A stretch of 55,242 nt of DNA from Sphingomonas palustris (GTDB lineage Bacteria > Pseudomonadota > Alphaproteobacteria > Sphingomonadales > Sphingomonadaceae): contig JAMFSI010000070.1 of the NCBI GenBank assembly GCA_026225215.1, positions 1-55,242 of the forward strand, read 5' to 3'. This document shows positions 9,842 to 19,275 of this stretch, piece after piece (the stretch's first letter is position 1; each line of letters starts with the position of its first letter). The notes under the pieces were generated by a model that did not search any database, was not told the origin of the DNA, and worked only from the letters and a program-made list of their open reading frames with translations. A program made the translations under genes and the position numbers.

Positions 9842-10287
9842 CCCGCAAGCAGGTCGAAATCTTCACCGACGGCGCCTGCAAGGGCAACCCCGGCCCTGGC
9901 GGCTGGGGCGCGATTCTGCGGCTGGGCGCGCATGAAAAGGAATTGTCGGGCGGCGAGCGCGCCACCACGAACAACCGCATGGAACTGACCGCCACGATCC
10001 GTGGCCTCACCGCGCTCACCGCGCCTTGCGACGTCACTCTCTATACCGACAGCCGCTATGTCATCGACGGCATCACCAAATGGATCTTCGGCTGGCAAAA
10101 GAACGGCTGGCGCAATGCCGCAAAAAAGCCGGTGCTGAACGACGATCTGTGGCGCGAACTACTCGCCGCCGCCCACCCACACAAGATCAACTGGCAGTGG
10201 GTTAAGGGACACGCCGGCCACCCGGAGAACGAACGCGCCGATCGGTTGGCGAGCGATGCGGCGGTTGCGGCGGCAGCAAAAGGCTGA
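9838..10287 (+). CDS. rnhA: Ribonuclease HI
   Basis: Cleaves RNA in RNA-DNA hybrids. The 149-aa product keeps the DEDD catalytic set: Asp in [17 protein letters not shown], Glu in [10 protein letters not shown], Asp in [12 protein letters not shown] and Asp in [10 protein letters not shown], plus the His of [11 protein letters not shown]. The start chosen is the ATG at 9838 that overlaps the thrB stop; the longer frame to 9730 reads thrB sequence out of frame. Confidence 0.96.
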   Translation: MTRKQVEIFTDGACKGNPGPGGWGAILRLGAHEKELSGGERATTNNRMELTATIRGLTALTAPCDVTLYTDSRYVIDGITKWIFGWQKNGWRNAAKKPVLNDDLWRELLAAAHPHKINWQWVKGHAGHPENERADRLASDAAVAAAAKG

Positions 10288-10317
10288 ACATCGAGCCAAT
10301 CGCGACTCAAGCCCCTT

Positions 10318-10425
10318 CCCCGTCCGTCCTGAGCTTGTCGAAGGATTGTTCTTCTTTTTCAAGGGCGAACTGGAAGAGCAAAGCAGTGCTTCGACAAGCT
10401 CAGCACGGACGGGAAAGGTTTCGAT
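10318..10425. repeat. Palindromic repeat, GTCCTGAGCTTGTCGAAGGA family
   Basis: Two inverted copies of CGTCCGTCCTGAGCTTGTCG-type sequence (about 10320-10347 and 10389-10419) flank a 40-bp centre. The element lies between the convergent ends of rnhA and the FAD oxidoreductase, so it may also serve as a bidirectional terminator. Related copies are at 22575-22660 and 28495-28612. Confidence 0.8.
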
Positions 10426-10457
10426 TATTGCGCCTTGGCATCGGCGCGACACCACAA

Positions 10458-11552
10458 TCAGACCCAGAACCGCTCTGGACGATACGGGGCTGGATCGATC
10501 ATGCGATCGCCCCGCCCCAACAACAATGCCGCCGTCAGCTTCGCCGCCGCCGGTGCGGTCTGAATGCCGAAGCCGCCTTGGCCGGCAAACCAGATGAAGC
10601 GCGGCTCGCACGGGTCGGGGCCGTAGACCGGCAGGCGATCGGGCGCGAAACTGCGCAGGCCCGCCCAGCGATGCTCGACCCGCTCGATCCGCCAATCCAC
10701 AACGCTTTCCAGCCGGGCGATGGCGGTAGCGACATCAACCTCGTCGGGCGCGGCGTCGCAGGGCGGGCTTGGGGTTTCGTCATGCGGGCTCAGCCACAGC
10801 CGGCCGTTATCGGGTTTGAAATAGAAGCGTTCGGCCAGATCGAGCACCAGCGGCAGGCTGGCGGCGGGTTCGGGCGTGCAGCGCAATTGCGCGATCGTGC
10901 GGCGCAGCGGAGTGATGCCAAGCGGCGCCACCCCGGCGAGCCGCGCCACCCGGTCCGCCCAGGCGCCTGCGGCGTTCACCAGCCGGTCGGCGGTTAGCGT
11001 CCGACCGTCACTGAGCGCCAGCCGCCAACCATCGTTCTGCTCGGCATATCTCAACCCCGCCCCACACCACACTTGCGCGCCACCGCGCCGGGCTGCGGCC
11101 AGGTAATGCTGATGCAGCGCGGCGACATCGATATCGCAGCAGCTCGGTTCCAGCACACCCGCATTCCAGCCAGGGCGCAGGCCGGGCACGCGCGCGGCGA
11201 TTTCGGCCCGGTCGAGCGGTTCGATCTGTACACCGAGCGCTGCAAAACGAGCGGCAAAGCGCTCCAATTCCGCCTCCTGCCCGGCACGAGCAATCGTCAG
11301 CGCACCGCGTTCGGTCAGGAAGCCATGCTCACGCAGATATGGTCCCGAAGCGGTGGTCAGTGGCTGCACCATCGGGCCGCCATAGCTTTCGGTCCAGAAC
11401 GCGGCGGATCTGCCGGTGGCGTGATAGCCGGGCGTCGCTTCGCTCTCGATCACGATCACGCGCGCGCCGCCCGCCGCCAATTCCGCCGCCAGCGAGGCGC
11501 CGGCCATGCCCGCGCCGATGATCGCAAAATCGCAAGTCGAGATAGGCGCCAT
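10458..11552 (-). CDS. FAD-dependent amino-acid oxidase/dehydrogenase family protein
   Basis: DAO-superfamily flavoprotein, 364 aa. The N-terminal Rossmann motif CDFAIIGAGMAGASLAAELA (GxGxxG) is followed by an Arg/Ser-rich FAD loop (YHATGRSAAFWTESYGG), and the C-terminus has the typical GQGGFGIQTAPAAAKL. Family members oxidise amines, D-amino acids, glycine or 2-hydroxyacids; the substrate here cannot be read from sequence. It is 2 bp downstream of a lipase-like hydrolase on the same strand, so the two are probably co-transcribed. Confidence 0.85.
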   Translation of the reverse strand: MAPISTCDFAIIGAGMAGASLAAELAAGGARVIVIESEATPGYHATGRSAAFWTESYGGPMVQPLTTASGPYLREHGFLTERGALTIARAGQEAELERFAARFAALGVQIEPLDRAEIAARVPGLRPGWNAGVLEPSCCDIDVAALHQHYLAAARRGGAQVWCGAGLRYAEQNDGWRLALSDGRTLTADRLVNAAGAWADRVARLAGVAPLGITPLRRTIAQLRCTPEPAASLPLVLDLAERFYFKPDNGRLWLSPHDETPSPPCDAAPDEVDVATAIARLESVVDWRIERVEHRWAGLRSFAPDRLPVYGPDPCEPRFIWFAGQGGFGIQTAPAAAKLTAALLLGRGDRMIDPAPYRPERFWV

Positions 11553-11554
11553 GG

Positions 11555-12622
11555 TCAGTCGGCGAGGTGGCTCGGCGGCGCCACCCGGTCAAGGAATTCG
11601 TCGATCGCAGCCATGGCGACATTGCGCACGGCATCGGTCTCGCGCAGCACCTCATGCGCGGCTTCCGGCCCGAAGCTGAGCAATTCACCGTGCGGCAGCC
11701 GATTAGCGGCGCGGACGATCGCGCGATAGCTGACCAGCTCATCGGTACGAGTGCCGATCAGCAAGACCGGCAGCGTCACCGCCTCGAGCAGGCCGGGTTG
11801 CTCGAGCAGGCGGATCGAGGCCAGCGCCCGCTCGACCCAACCCCAGCTCGGCGAGCCCATTTCCAGTTCCGGACGCTGCTCGCGCCACCAGGCTTCGTCG
11901 GCGTAGCGTTCAGCATCGTGAGTGAGCAACGGCTGGCGTTCATCCGGATCGCGATGGGGCTTTTCGGCGTGCGGCCATGCCGGGCGGCGGCGATCGCCCA
12001 GCCGGACCAACAATCGGGCGACGGTATGGAGTGGCACGGCGGGCAGACCCAGCATGGACATCCCCAGCATCGGCACCGACAGCACCAGCGCATCGGGGAG
12101 AACCTTGCGTTCGGCTACCGCTCGCAGCGCCAGGTGTCCCCCCATCGAATGCGCGACCAGCACATAGGGCCCTGCCTGGCGCGCTTGGCTTTCAGCGCGC
12201 CACTCCGCCCAGAACGCCGCCAGGTCGGCGATCCAGATCGCGAAATCGTCGATGTGGCCGGTGCGGTCGTCGCGGCCTGCTCGCCCGGATCCGGCTTGTG
12301 CCCGCCAGTCGATCGCGGTGACTTGCCAGCCACGCGTCCGCCATTCGCTCAGGCTCTCCAGATATTTCTCGTAACAATCTCCGCGCCCCGGCACGAACAG
12401 CAGCGAGCCGCGCCGCTGTCCCGCGCTGGGCGCGGCCAGATCGAGGCGGCGAATGCGGTGGCCATCGGGCGCCAGCCAGCCGGTCTCCGATGCTCCTGCG
12501 GGAATAGCCCGGCGGTTGATCTTTGCGCCCTCATCCGCTGCGCTGACGCCCGCCCCATCGGCCAGATCCGGCCCGGCAACGGGCAGGTGGTCGGGCGTGA
12601 CCGATGCTGGCTGATGTGTCAT
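11555..12622 (-). CDS. Alpha/beta hydrolase (lysophospholipase-like)
   Basis: Serine hydrolase of 355 aa. A nucleophile elbow VLVAHSMGGHLALR carries the catalytic Ser. An oxyanion region (LLFVPGRGDCYEKYLESL) precedes it, and a C-terminal Asp (IGTRTDELVS) and His (GPEAAHEVLRETD) complete a plausible triad. Its relatives are annotated as lysophospholipase PldB or monoacylglycerol lipase. The first 30 residues are poorly defined, so the start could be later. It lies just upstream of the FAD oxidoreductase. Confidence 0.83.
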   Translation of the reverse strand: MTHQPASVTPDHLPVAGPDLADGAGVSAADEGAKINRRAIPAGASETGWLAPDGHRIRRLDLAAPSAGQRRGSLLFVPGRGDCYEKYLESLSEWRTRGWQVTAIDWRAQAGSGRAGRDDRTGHIDDFAIWIADLAAFWAEWRAESQARQAGPYVLVAHSMGGHLALRAVAERKVLPDALVLSVPMLGMSMLGLPAVPLHTVARLLVRLGDRRRPAWPHAEKPHRDPDERQPLLTHDAERYADEAWWREQRPELEMGSPSWGWVERALASIRLLEQPGLLEAVTLPVLLIGTRTDELVSYRAIVRAANRLPHGELLSFGPEAAHEVLRETDAVRNVAMAAIDEFLDRVAPPSHLAD

Positions 12623-12702
12623 TCTGCCCGCTCCGCCGACAACTCATGGTTACTTTTTAGTAAGCAGTTCCCGCTAGACCCAGAAAATTCGAGGGGTCGG
12701 CA

Positions 12703-13179
12703 ATGCATAGCAATTGGTTTTCCTACGTTCTGCTGTCGGGCTTGGCAATCGCGCTGCTGACCGCGGCGTGTACCGATCTCAAACGCCGCCAGATCGACAA
12801 TTGGCTGAATGCGGCGATCGCGCTGACCGCCCCGCTGTTCTGGTGGGCCAGCGCGCTCGGCTGGCACGCGATCGGGCTGCAACTGGCGGTGACCGCCGCG
12901 ACCTTTGCCGTGCTGTGCGTGTTGTTCGCATTGCGGGCGATGGGCGGCGGCGATGTCAAGCTGTTGACGGCGCTGGCGCTGTGGATCCGGCCCGACTGGT
13001 TCCTGCATCTGGTGATGATCATGGCGCTGCTCGGCGGGGTGCTGACCCTGGCCGTTGCCGCCTGGCATATCACCCGCCGACAGCGCGACCGGATCGCCAT
13101 TCCCTATGGCGTGGCGATCGCTGCGGCAGGGCTGTGGATCCTGACGGTGGATTACCTGCCGCTGGCACCTCATGTTTGA
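12703..13179 (+). CDS. cpaA: Prepilin peptidase CpaA (type IV leader peptidase, A24)
   Basis: Membrane aspartic protease that processes Flp pilin and pseudopilin leaders. The compact 158-aa protein has several membrane spans and both catalytic aspartates: Asp25 in TDLKRRQIDNWLN and Asp84 in the GxGD motif MGGGDVKLL. It lacks the N-terminal methylase domain, as expected for CpaA/TadV. It opens the pilus locus but is separated from cpaB by 208 bp with its own regulatory features. Confidence 0.92.
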   Translation: MHSNWFSYVLLSGLAIALLTAACTDLKRRQIDNWLNAAIALTAPLFWWASALGWHAIGLQLAVTAATFAVLCVLFALRAMGGGDVKLLTALALWIRPDWFLHLVMIMALLGGVLTLAVAAWHITRRQRDRIAIPYGVAIAAAGLWILTVDYLPLAPHV

Positions 13180-13185
13180 GATCTC

Positions 13186-13206
13186 ATCCGAAACTTTGTT
13201 TCGGAT
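13186..13206. repeat. ATCCGAAAC hairpin
   Basis: Perfect 9-bp inverted repeat, ATCCGAAAC (13186-13194) and GTTTCGGAT (13198-13206), with a TTT loop, 6 bp after the cpaA stop. A near copy with one mismatch is at 47439-47459. It may stop or process the cpaA transcript. A further CCGTTTCGGATCA half-copy lies near 13248. Confidence 0.65.
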
Positions 13207-13303
13207 AGTCTGTGCCCTCCCGCTCCTTCGCGGATTAGCTTCGCTGAACTCCGTTTCGGATCAACCTCCAAATACATGTTTATACATATCTTTATGCGCA
13301 TAT

Positions 13304-13348
13304 TTAACCACGGTGATAAGATCTTAACCATTTTGTCCGAATATTAAC
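13304..13348 (+). promoter_or_regulatory. Three TTAAC boxes at exact 20-bp spacing (possible CtrA sites)
   Basis: TTAAC occurs at 13304, 13324 and 13344 inside an AT-rich tract upstream of cpaB. The middle box reads TTAACCAT, which matches the known CtrA half-site; the usual full site is TTAA-N7-TTAAC, so the spacing here differs. Position and phasing suggest a regulator binding one face of the helix and controlling the pilus operon. I infer this; it is not proved by sequence alone. Confidence 0.5.
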
Positions 13349-13387
13349 TGAATTCCTGCGGTCTTATCTAGGGGGGCTTTCATAGCC

Positions 13388-14500
13388 ATGGATAAAAAGA
13401 AGCTGATGCTGCTATTGGGCGCAGGCGTGGTTGCGCTGGGCTCCACCTTCGCGGTGCGAAGCATGCTGGTGGGCCATCCCGCCCCGGTGGTGCAGGCAGC
13501 AATCCTGCAGCCGACCGGACCGCGCGTGCTGGTTGCCCTGCATGCCCTGCCGGTGGGAACCATCATCTCGCCCGATGCGGTCGACTTCAAGCCCTGGCCC
13601 AAGGATCTGGTGCAGGACTCCTACTTTATCGACGGCACCACCGACAAGACCAAGCTGATCGGCACGGTGGTGCGCAATCCCATCACGGCCGGCCAACCGC
13701 TTACTCAGGGTGAGCTGGTAGCACCGGGCGATCGTGGTTTCCTCGCCGCCGCCCTCGGGCCCGGAATGCGGGCAGTGACCATTCCGGTATCGGATATGTC
13801 AGGCGTCGCCGGCTTCATCTTCCCCGGTGACCATGTCGATATGATGCTGACGCAGACGGTGAAGAGCACCAGTCCGACCGGCGGCAACGATCAGCAATTG
13901 AACACCACCGAAACCGTGCTGCGCAACCTGCGCGTGCTGGCGACCGACCAGGCCACCGAAACCGAGGTCAGCCCCACCGGTCAATCCGTGGTCAAGACCG
14001 CGCATAACGTCACGCTGGAAGTGACCCCGCGCATCGCCGAAAAGATCGAAGTGGCCCAGACGCTGGGCACGCTGAGCCTGGCCTTGCGCTCGCTCGCCGA
14101 CAATCAATCCGAACTCGACCATGCCATTGCCAGCGGCACGTTGAAGATGCCTGCCGGTGCCAACAAGCAGGACGAGGACAAGCTGATCGCCGCCGCTGCC
14201 AACCGGCCGGTGGAAGGCGCAACCTCATTCTCCACGGGCGGCGACGTTTCGCGCTTTGCCCGGCGGGCCCTGCCGGCGGCAGCGCCAAAGGGCGCCATGC
14301 CATCGGCCTCACCGGTTTTAGGCGAGTTCGTCGGCCCCTCGGTAAAAATAGTGCGCGGCAACTCCCCCACCATCCAACCGGTCGGCAATAGCCTGGCCGC
14401 AAGGCAGGCTTTAGCGGGAATGCGCGGATCGCAAGGATCATCCGGTCCACCAGGCGGGTCGCAGCCGGCGCCAACCGGTGCTGCTGGCGGGAGTCAATGA
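13388..14500 (+). CDS. cpaB: Flp pilus assembly protein CpaB (RcpC)
   Basis: Periplasmic, membrane-anchored component of the Tad pilus. The 370-aa protein has an N-terminal membrane anchor (LMLLLGAGVVALGSTFAV), a SAF domain (RVLVALHALPVGTIISPDAV to LTQGELVAPG) and the CpaB/RcpC region AVTIPVSDMSGVAGFIFPGDHVDMM. The C-terminal part is Pro/Ser/Gly-rich and disordered. cpaC begins 1 bp after its stop. Confidence 0.94.
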   Translation: MDKKKLMLLLGAGVVALGSTFAVRSMLVGHPAPVVQAAILQPTGPRVLVALHALPVGTIISPDAVDFKPWPKDLVQDSYFIDGTTDKTKLIGTVVRNPITAGQPLTQGELVAPGDRGFLAAALGPGMRAVTIPVSDMSGVAGFIFPGDHVDMMLTQTVKSTSPTGGNDQQLNTTETVLRNLRVLATDQATETEVSPTGQSVVKTAHNVTLEVTPRIAEKIEVAQTLGTLSLALRSLADNQSELDHAIASGTLKMPAGANKQDEDKLIAAAANRPVEGATSFSTGGDVSRFARRALPAAAPKGAMPSASPVLGEFVGPSVKIVRGNSPTIQPVGNSLAARQALAGMRGSQGSSGPPGGSQPAPTGAAGGSQ

Positions 14501-14501
14501 C

Positions 14502-16232
14502 ATGCAAGCCAAGACTTTGAAATTCAGCTCGGCCTCGCTGGCCGTCGCGGCCAGCCTGACTGCCGGCCTGGCAATGAGCACGGCCGCCAGCGCGCAGACC
14601 CGGCCGCCCCACCATCGCCACCCGGCAGTGATGCATCGGGCCATGCTGATGCACGGCCCGAGCGATGCGCCGCTGGCCGTCGGCACGCAGCGCCCCACCC
14701 ATGAAGTGCTGTTGTCGCTCGGCGAAGGCGAGCTGGTCACCTTACCAGTCAGCGTTGCGAGCATCTGGACTTCCAATCCCGATGTCGCCGACGTCTATGT
14801 CGACAATGCCCGGCAGATCCACCTGTTCGGCAAGAGCGCGGGCGAGGCTACGGTCTTTGCCTCCACCGCTAACGGTACAGTGGCTTATGCCGCCAAGATC
14901 CGCGTCAGCCAGAACATCAGTTCGGTAGACAGCCTGGTGAAGTTGGCGATGCCTAACGCCGACGTTAAGGTGACCATCATCGGCCAGTTCGCGATGCTGA
15001 CCGGCACCGTCGCCTCGCCCGAAGACGCCGCCGAAGTCGTCAAGCTGGTGACTATTGCGCTCAACCCTGGCGTGAAGCCCGGCGATGACACGGGCCTCAA
15101 GGTCGGCATCATCAACCGGCTGCGCACCGCCACGCCGCTGCAGGTCAATCTGCGCGTCCGCATCGCCGAGGTCAGCCGCTCGCTGGCGCGGCAGATCGGC
15201 ACCAATTTTTCGAGCACGAATCGCAGCTCCGGCTTCCAATATGCGATCGGCCAGGGCAGCGCCATCGCCACCAACACCACTGGCTTTTACCCCGCGGCGG
15301 GTCTGGGTGTCGGCTTGACGCCCTCGTTAACCACGACCAATCCGATAACCGGAGTGGCGACGACTTACCCTGGTCAAAGCGTCGCTTCCTCGACCACCGC
15401 AACCACGATCGCGCTGGCCGGTCATGCGCTTGGGCTCGATATCCTCGCTGCGCTCAATCTCGGCGAGCAGGTCGGTCTGGTTACCACCTTGGCCGAACCC
15501 AACCTCACCGCTATTTCGGGTGAAACCGCCGAATTCCTGGTCGGCGGCGAGTTCCCAATCCCGCAATCGACCGGTCTTGGGTCGGTGAGCGTCGATTACA
15601 AGAAATATGGTGTCAGCCTGTCCTACACGCCAGTAGTCATGGCCGACGGTCGTATTACGCTGCACGTCGCCCCGGAAGTCTCTGAACTGTCGAGCCAGGG
15701 CGCGGTGACGGTGAACGGCTTCTCGATCCCTGCGCTGACCGAGCGCCGTGCCGAAACCACAGTCGAACTGGGTTCGGGACAAAGCTTCATGATCGCCGGG
15801 CTGCTGCAGAACAGCGCCTCAAACACGATCCAGAAGATGCCGGGTGCAGGCGATCTGCCGATCCTGGGGGCGCTGTTCAAATCGACCAACTTCCAGAAAA
15901 ATGAAACCGAGCTGGTGATCGTGGTCACCCCCTATCTGGTCACCCCGGTCAGCGATCGCGACATCAAGCTGCCGACCGATGCGGTCAAGAGCCCCGACGT
16001 GGTCCAGGAAGTGCTGGGCGATATGGTCGCTCCACCCTCTGCCAAGGGTCAGCTGACGCGGCCACTGCCAACCGCAGCCCCGGTTACCGCCGCTTCACCC
16101 AAGGTGAGCGTTAGCGACGCGCCGTCGGGTCAAGCCGGGTCCGCCGCTGCAAGCTCGACGTCCAGCACCGCAAAAACCGCCGATCGCGCCAATGCCCCTG
16201 CGGCAACGGCGCCCGGCTTCAACCTGAACTGA
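14502..16232 (+). CDS. cpaC: Flp pilus secretin CpaC (RcpA)
   Basis: Outer-membrane secretin that forms the pilus exit channel. The 576-aa protein starts at the ATG at 14502, giving a clear signal peptide ending ASAQT. An N-terminal pilus-secretin domain (LLSLGEGELVTLPVSVASIW) and a BON-like region precede the secretin core, with GETAEFLVGGEFPIP and the C-terminal ELVIVVTPYLV. The last roughly 80 residues are Ala/Ser/Pro-rich. Confidence 0.95.
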   Translation: MQAKTLKFSSASLAVAASLTAGLAMSTAASAQTRPPHHRHPAVMHRAMLMHGPSDAPLAVGTQRPTHEVLLSLGEGELVTLPVSVASIWTSNPDVADVYVDNARQIHLFGKSAGEATVFASTANGTVAYAAKIRVSQNISSVDSLVKLAMPNADVKVTIIGQFAMLTGTVASPEDAAEVVKLVTIALNPGVKPGDDTGLKVGIINRLRTATPLQVNLRVRIAEVSRSLARQIGTNFSSTNRSSGFQYAIGQGSAIATNTTGFYPAAGLGVGLTPSLTTTNPITGVATTYPGQSVASSTTATTIALAGHALGLDILAALNLGEQVGLVTTLAEPNLTAISGETAEFLVGGEFPIPQSTGLGSVSVDYKKYGVSLSYTPVVMADGRITLHVAPEVSELSSQGAVTVNGFSIPALTERRAETTVELGSGQSFMIAGLLQNSASNTIQKMPGAGDLPILGALFKSTNFQKNETELVIVVTPYLVTPVSDRDIKLPTDAVKSPDVVQEVLGDMVAPPSAKGQLTRPLPTAAPVTAASPKVSVSDAPSGQAGSAAASSTSSTAKTADRANAPAATAPGFNLN

Positions 16233-16243
16233 GCGAGGCCACC

Positions 16244-16897
16244 ATGTTACATCCTTCGATGATCCGGTACGCTCGCCAGGCAGGCAGCGCCGCCTTGAGT
16301 CTGGCGCTGGCGCTGGCGCTGGCCGGCTGCGCGACCCAACCGAACAATCGCCTGCTCGATAGCATCCATCAACCGGTGGTCGAGCACACCGAGTATCAAC
16401 TCGATCTTGCGACCGGCCCTGGCGGTCTGGGTGCGGAAGACAAGGGTCGGCTCGACGGCTGGTTTACCGCGCTGGGCCTGCACTATGGCGACGAAATTGC
16501 TATCGACGATCCGCTCTCCAGCCCGGAAACCCGCGACGAGGTGAAAACCCTGGCCGCGCACTACGGCCTGCTGATCAGCGGCGCCACGCCGGTCACCCAG
16601 GGCTATGTCAACGCCGGCACTGTGCGGGTTATCGTCACCCGCACCACTGCCAGCGTACCGCATTGCCCCGATCTGACGACCACCTCGGAGGCCAATTTCA
16701 GCAATGCCACGAGCAGCAATTACGGCTGTGCGGTCAATAGCAACATGGCAGTGATGGTGGCCAATCCCAACGATTTCCTGACCGGCACGCATGGCCAGAC
16801 CCTGAGCACGGCCGATACCGCCGACAAGGCGATCTTCCAGCAGCAACAGACCAAGCCTGCCGGGACCGCTGCAGTCGCCAAAACCGCAACCAATTAA
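16244..16897 (+). CDS. cpaD: CpaD family pilus lipoprotein
   Basis: Outer-membrane lipoprotein thought to help the secretin assemble. The 217-aa product has a lipobox LAGC with Cys29, then the CpaD core with CPDLTTTSEANFSNATSSNYGCAV and MVANPNDFLTG, both hallmarks of CpaD. An internal ATG at 16259 is an alternative start. It sits between cpaC and cpaE. Confidence 0.94.
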   Translation: MLHPSMIRYARQAGSAALSLALALALAGCATQPNNRLLDSIHQPVVEHTEYQLDLATGPGGLGAEDKGRLDGWFTALGLHYGDEIAIDDPLSSPETRDEVKTLAAHYGLLISGATPVTQGYVNAGTVRVIVTRTTASVPHCPDLTTTSEANFSNATSSNYGCAVNSNMAVMVANPNDFLTGTHGQTLSTADTADKAIFQQQQTKPAGTAAVAKTATN

Positions 16898-16928
16898 GCC
16901 ACCCTTAGTAAGATATGGGAACACCACG

Positions 16929-18212
16929 ATGAACGCTCCCTGGAAAACCGGCGCAACGCAAGGCCGCGATACCTTCGCCGCATTCATGTGCGACGAAGCA
17001 TCGCTCGAAGTGCTGCGCCCGATCACGTCGGAAATGGGGTGGGCGCCGGAGAAGTGCTGCAAGGGCGGACTGCGCAACGCGGTGCAGTCGCTGTCGATCA
17101 CTTCCAGCCCCAACATCCTGATGGTCGATCTGTCGGAAAGCGGCGATCCGCTGACCGATATCAACGCTCTGGCTGAAGTATGCGAGCCGGGTACCGTGGT
17201 GATCGCGGTGGGTCAGGTCAACGATGTCCGGCTGTACCGCGATCTGCTCGCCAGCGGCATCCATGATTATCTGCTCAAGCCGCTGTCGCCGGGTCATCTG
17301 CGCGACACGCTGATCCAGGCCCAGGCGATTTTTTCCGCGCCCAAGCATCATGATCCGGCTGTCGGAAAAAAGCACATCTCGACCGCGGTGATCGGCACCC
17401 GCGGCGGCTGCGGCGCTTCCACTATCGCCACGTCGATGGCCTGGTTGTTCAGCACCGAGCAGAAGCTGGCGACCGCGCTGCTCGACCTCGACATTCACTT
17501 CGGCACCGGGGCATTGGTGCTCGACCTCGAACCGGGCCGAGGCCTGACCGATGCGATCGAAAATCCCAGCCGTATCGATAGCTTATTCATCGAACGCGCG
17601 ATGATCCGCGCTAACGACAATCTGTCGATCCTGTCCGCCGAAGCCCCGATCCATACGCCGTTGATGACCGATGGCGCCGCCTTCCTGCAGCTGGAAGAGG
17701 AATTCCGTCAGGCCTTCGAGATGACGGTGATCGACCTGCCCCGCAATATGCTGATCAATTTTCCGCATCTCCTGACCGATGTGAACGTGGTCGTGGTGGT
17801 GACCGAACTGACGCTGGCGGCAGCCCGCGATACCATCCGCGTGCTGTCATGGCTGAAAGCCAACGTCGCGCATGCCCAGCCGATCGTCGTGGCCAACAAG
17901 GTTCAGGCGCAGAATTGGGAGATATCGCGGGCCGATTTCGAGGCCTCGATCGAACGTAAACTGGATTTCGCCGTTCCCTATGATTTGAAGGCAGCGACGC
18001 AGGCGGCCAAACTCGGCCAGACCTTTGCCGAAGCCAATCGCGCGATCAAGCCGGGGGCCGTGCTGCGCGAGCTGGGTGAAATGATTCACAGCCTCGGCGA
18101 TGCCGACGTCGCTGCAAATCCGCCCAAGAGCACGGCAAAGAAATCACTGCTGGGCAAGATCGATATCAAATCGATGCTGGCCAAGAAAAACAAGAGCGCC
18201 GCGCCGGTGTAA
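16929..18212 (+). CDS. cpaE: CpaE/TadZ, ParA-like pilus localisation ATPase
   Basis: Places the Tad machinery, usually at a pole. The 427-aa protein has a receiver-like N-terminal domain (about residues 1-140) and a MinD/ParA-like ATPase domain. Its P-loop region GTRGGCGASTIATSMA lacks the usual Walker Lys of GKST; altered P-loops are known in the TadZ/CpaE family. The C-terminal tail is Lys-rich. In most tad loci the ATPase CpaF follows directly; here the next gene is tadB. Confidence 0.93.
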   Translation: MNAPWKTGATQGRDTFAAFMCDEASLEVLRPITSEMGWAPEKCCKGGLRNAVQSLSITSSPNILMVDLSESGDPLTDINALAEVCEPGTVVIAVGQVNDVRLYRDLLASGIHDYLLKPLSPGHLRDTLIQAQAIFSAPKHHDPAVGKKHISTAVIGTRGGCGASTIATSMAWLFSTEQKLATALLDLDIHFGTGALVLDLEPGRGLTDAIENPSRIDSLFIERAMIRANDNLSILSAEAPIHTPLMTDGAAFLQLEEEFRQAFEMTVIDLPRNMLINFPHLLTDVNVVVVVTELTLAAARDTIRVLSWLKANVAHAQPIVVANKVQAQNWEISRADFEASIERKLDFAVPYDLKAATQAAKLGQTFAEANRAIKPGAVLRELGEMIHSLGDADVAANPPKSTAKKSLLGKIDIKSMLAKKNKSAAPV

Positions 18213-18285
18213 GCACCGATCGGTCGGCGGCGCACGCTGCCATGCAACGCGCCCGAAAGGGCGACCTGGAAGGCAAGTCTGACTG

Positions 18286-19257
18286 ATGGATACGATCCAA
18301 ATTACGCTGATTGCCCTGGCCATAACCGGCCTGGTGGCGTTGCTGGCGATCGGGCTGCTGGGTCCCTCCGCCGCCAAGGAAGGCACGCGCCGCTTGCAAG
18401 CGGTGCGTTTTCGTCATTCCGACAGCGCGCTCGACCGTGTCGAGGCGCAGATGCGCAAGGCGGTCGCATCGCGGATGCCCAAGGCGCACCGCATCGCCGG
18501 ATCGGGCTCGCGAGTGGAGGCGCTGCATCTGCGCCTGCATCGCGCGGGTAACGGCTGGACCTTGACTCAGTATCTTTATGGTTCGGTCGGCCTGGCCGTC
18601 GTGATCATGGGACTGGTTCTGATCAAAAGCGGGTCGCCGCTTTTGGGGCTCGGCATCGGGCTCACCGCCGGGTTTGGCCTGCCGCATATGTGGGTCGGCC
18701 GCCTGATCAAGAAGCGTGGCAATTCGTTCACCAGCAAATTTCCCGATGCCATCGATCTACTGGTGCGTGGCCTGCGTTCGGGCCTGCCGATCAGCGAAAC
18801 GCTGGGCATCGTCTCGACCGAGGTGCCCGGACCCGTGGGCCAGGAATTCAAGCTGGTTACGGAACGCATGAAAATCGGGCGGACCATGGAAGATGCCCTG
18901 CAGGACACTGCCGACCGGATCAACATGGCGGAATTCAATTTCTTCTGCATTACCCTGGCGATCCAGCGTGAGACCGGCGGCAACCTCGCCGAAACGCTGG
19001 CCAATCTGGGCGACGTGCTGCGCAAGCGCGCGCAGATGAAGCTCAAGATCCGCGCCATGAGCTCGGAAGCCAAGGCTTCGGCCTATATCATCGGCGCCCT
19101 GCCGTTCATCGTCTTCGGTCTCATCTACTGGTCCGACCCAAAGTATCTGGCTGGATTCTTCACGGACGACCGGCTGATCATCACCGGCCTTGGCGGACTC
19201 ACCTGGATGAGCATCGGCGTGTTCATCATGTCCCAGATGATCAATTTCGAAATCTGA
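18286..19257 (+). CDS. tadB: Flp pilus inner-membrane platform protein TadB
   Basis: GspF-type platform protein of the Tad pilus. The 323-aa product has N- and C-terminal membrane spans and the T2SSF domain FPDAIDLLVRGLRSGLPISE with IQRETGGNLAETLANL. A GGAAGG-like ribosome site precedes the ATG. It should bind the CpaF ATPase, whose gene is missing from the 74-bp gap before it. tadC follows 18 bp later. Confidence 0.94.
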   Translation: MDTIQITLIALAITGLVALLAIGLLGPSAAKEGTRRLQAVRFRHSDSALDRVEAQMRKAVASRMPKAHRIAGSGSRVEALHLRLHRAGNGWTLTQYLYGSVGLAVVIMGLVLIKSGSPLLGLGIGLTAGFGLPHMWVGRLIKKRGNSFTSKFPDAIDLLVRGLRSGLPISETLGIVSTEVPGPVGQEFKLVTERMKIGRTMEDALQDTADRINMAEFNFFCITLAIQRETGGNLAETLANLGDVLRKRAQMKLKIRAMSSEAKASAYIIGALPFIVFGLIYWSDPKYLAGFFTDDRLIITGLGGLTWMSIGVFIMSQMINFEI

Positions 19258-19275
19258 CCTGGGGGACGACTGACC

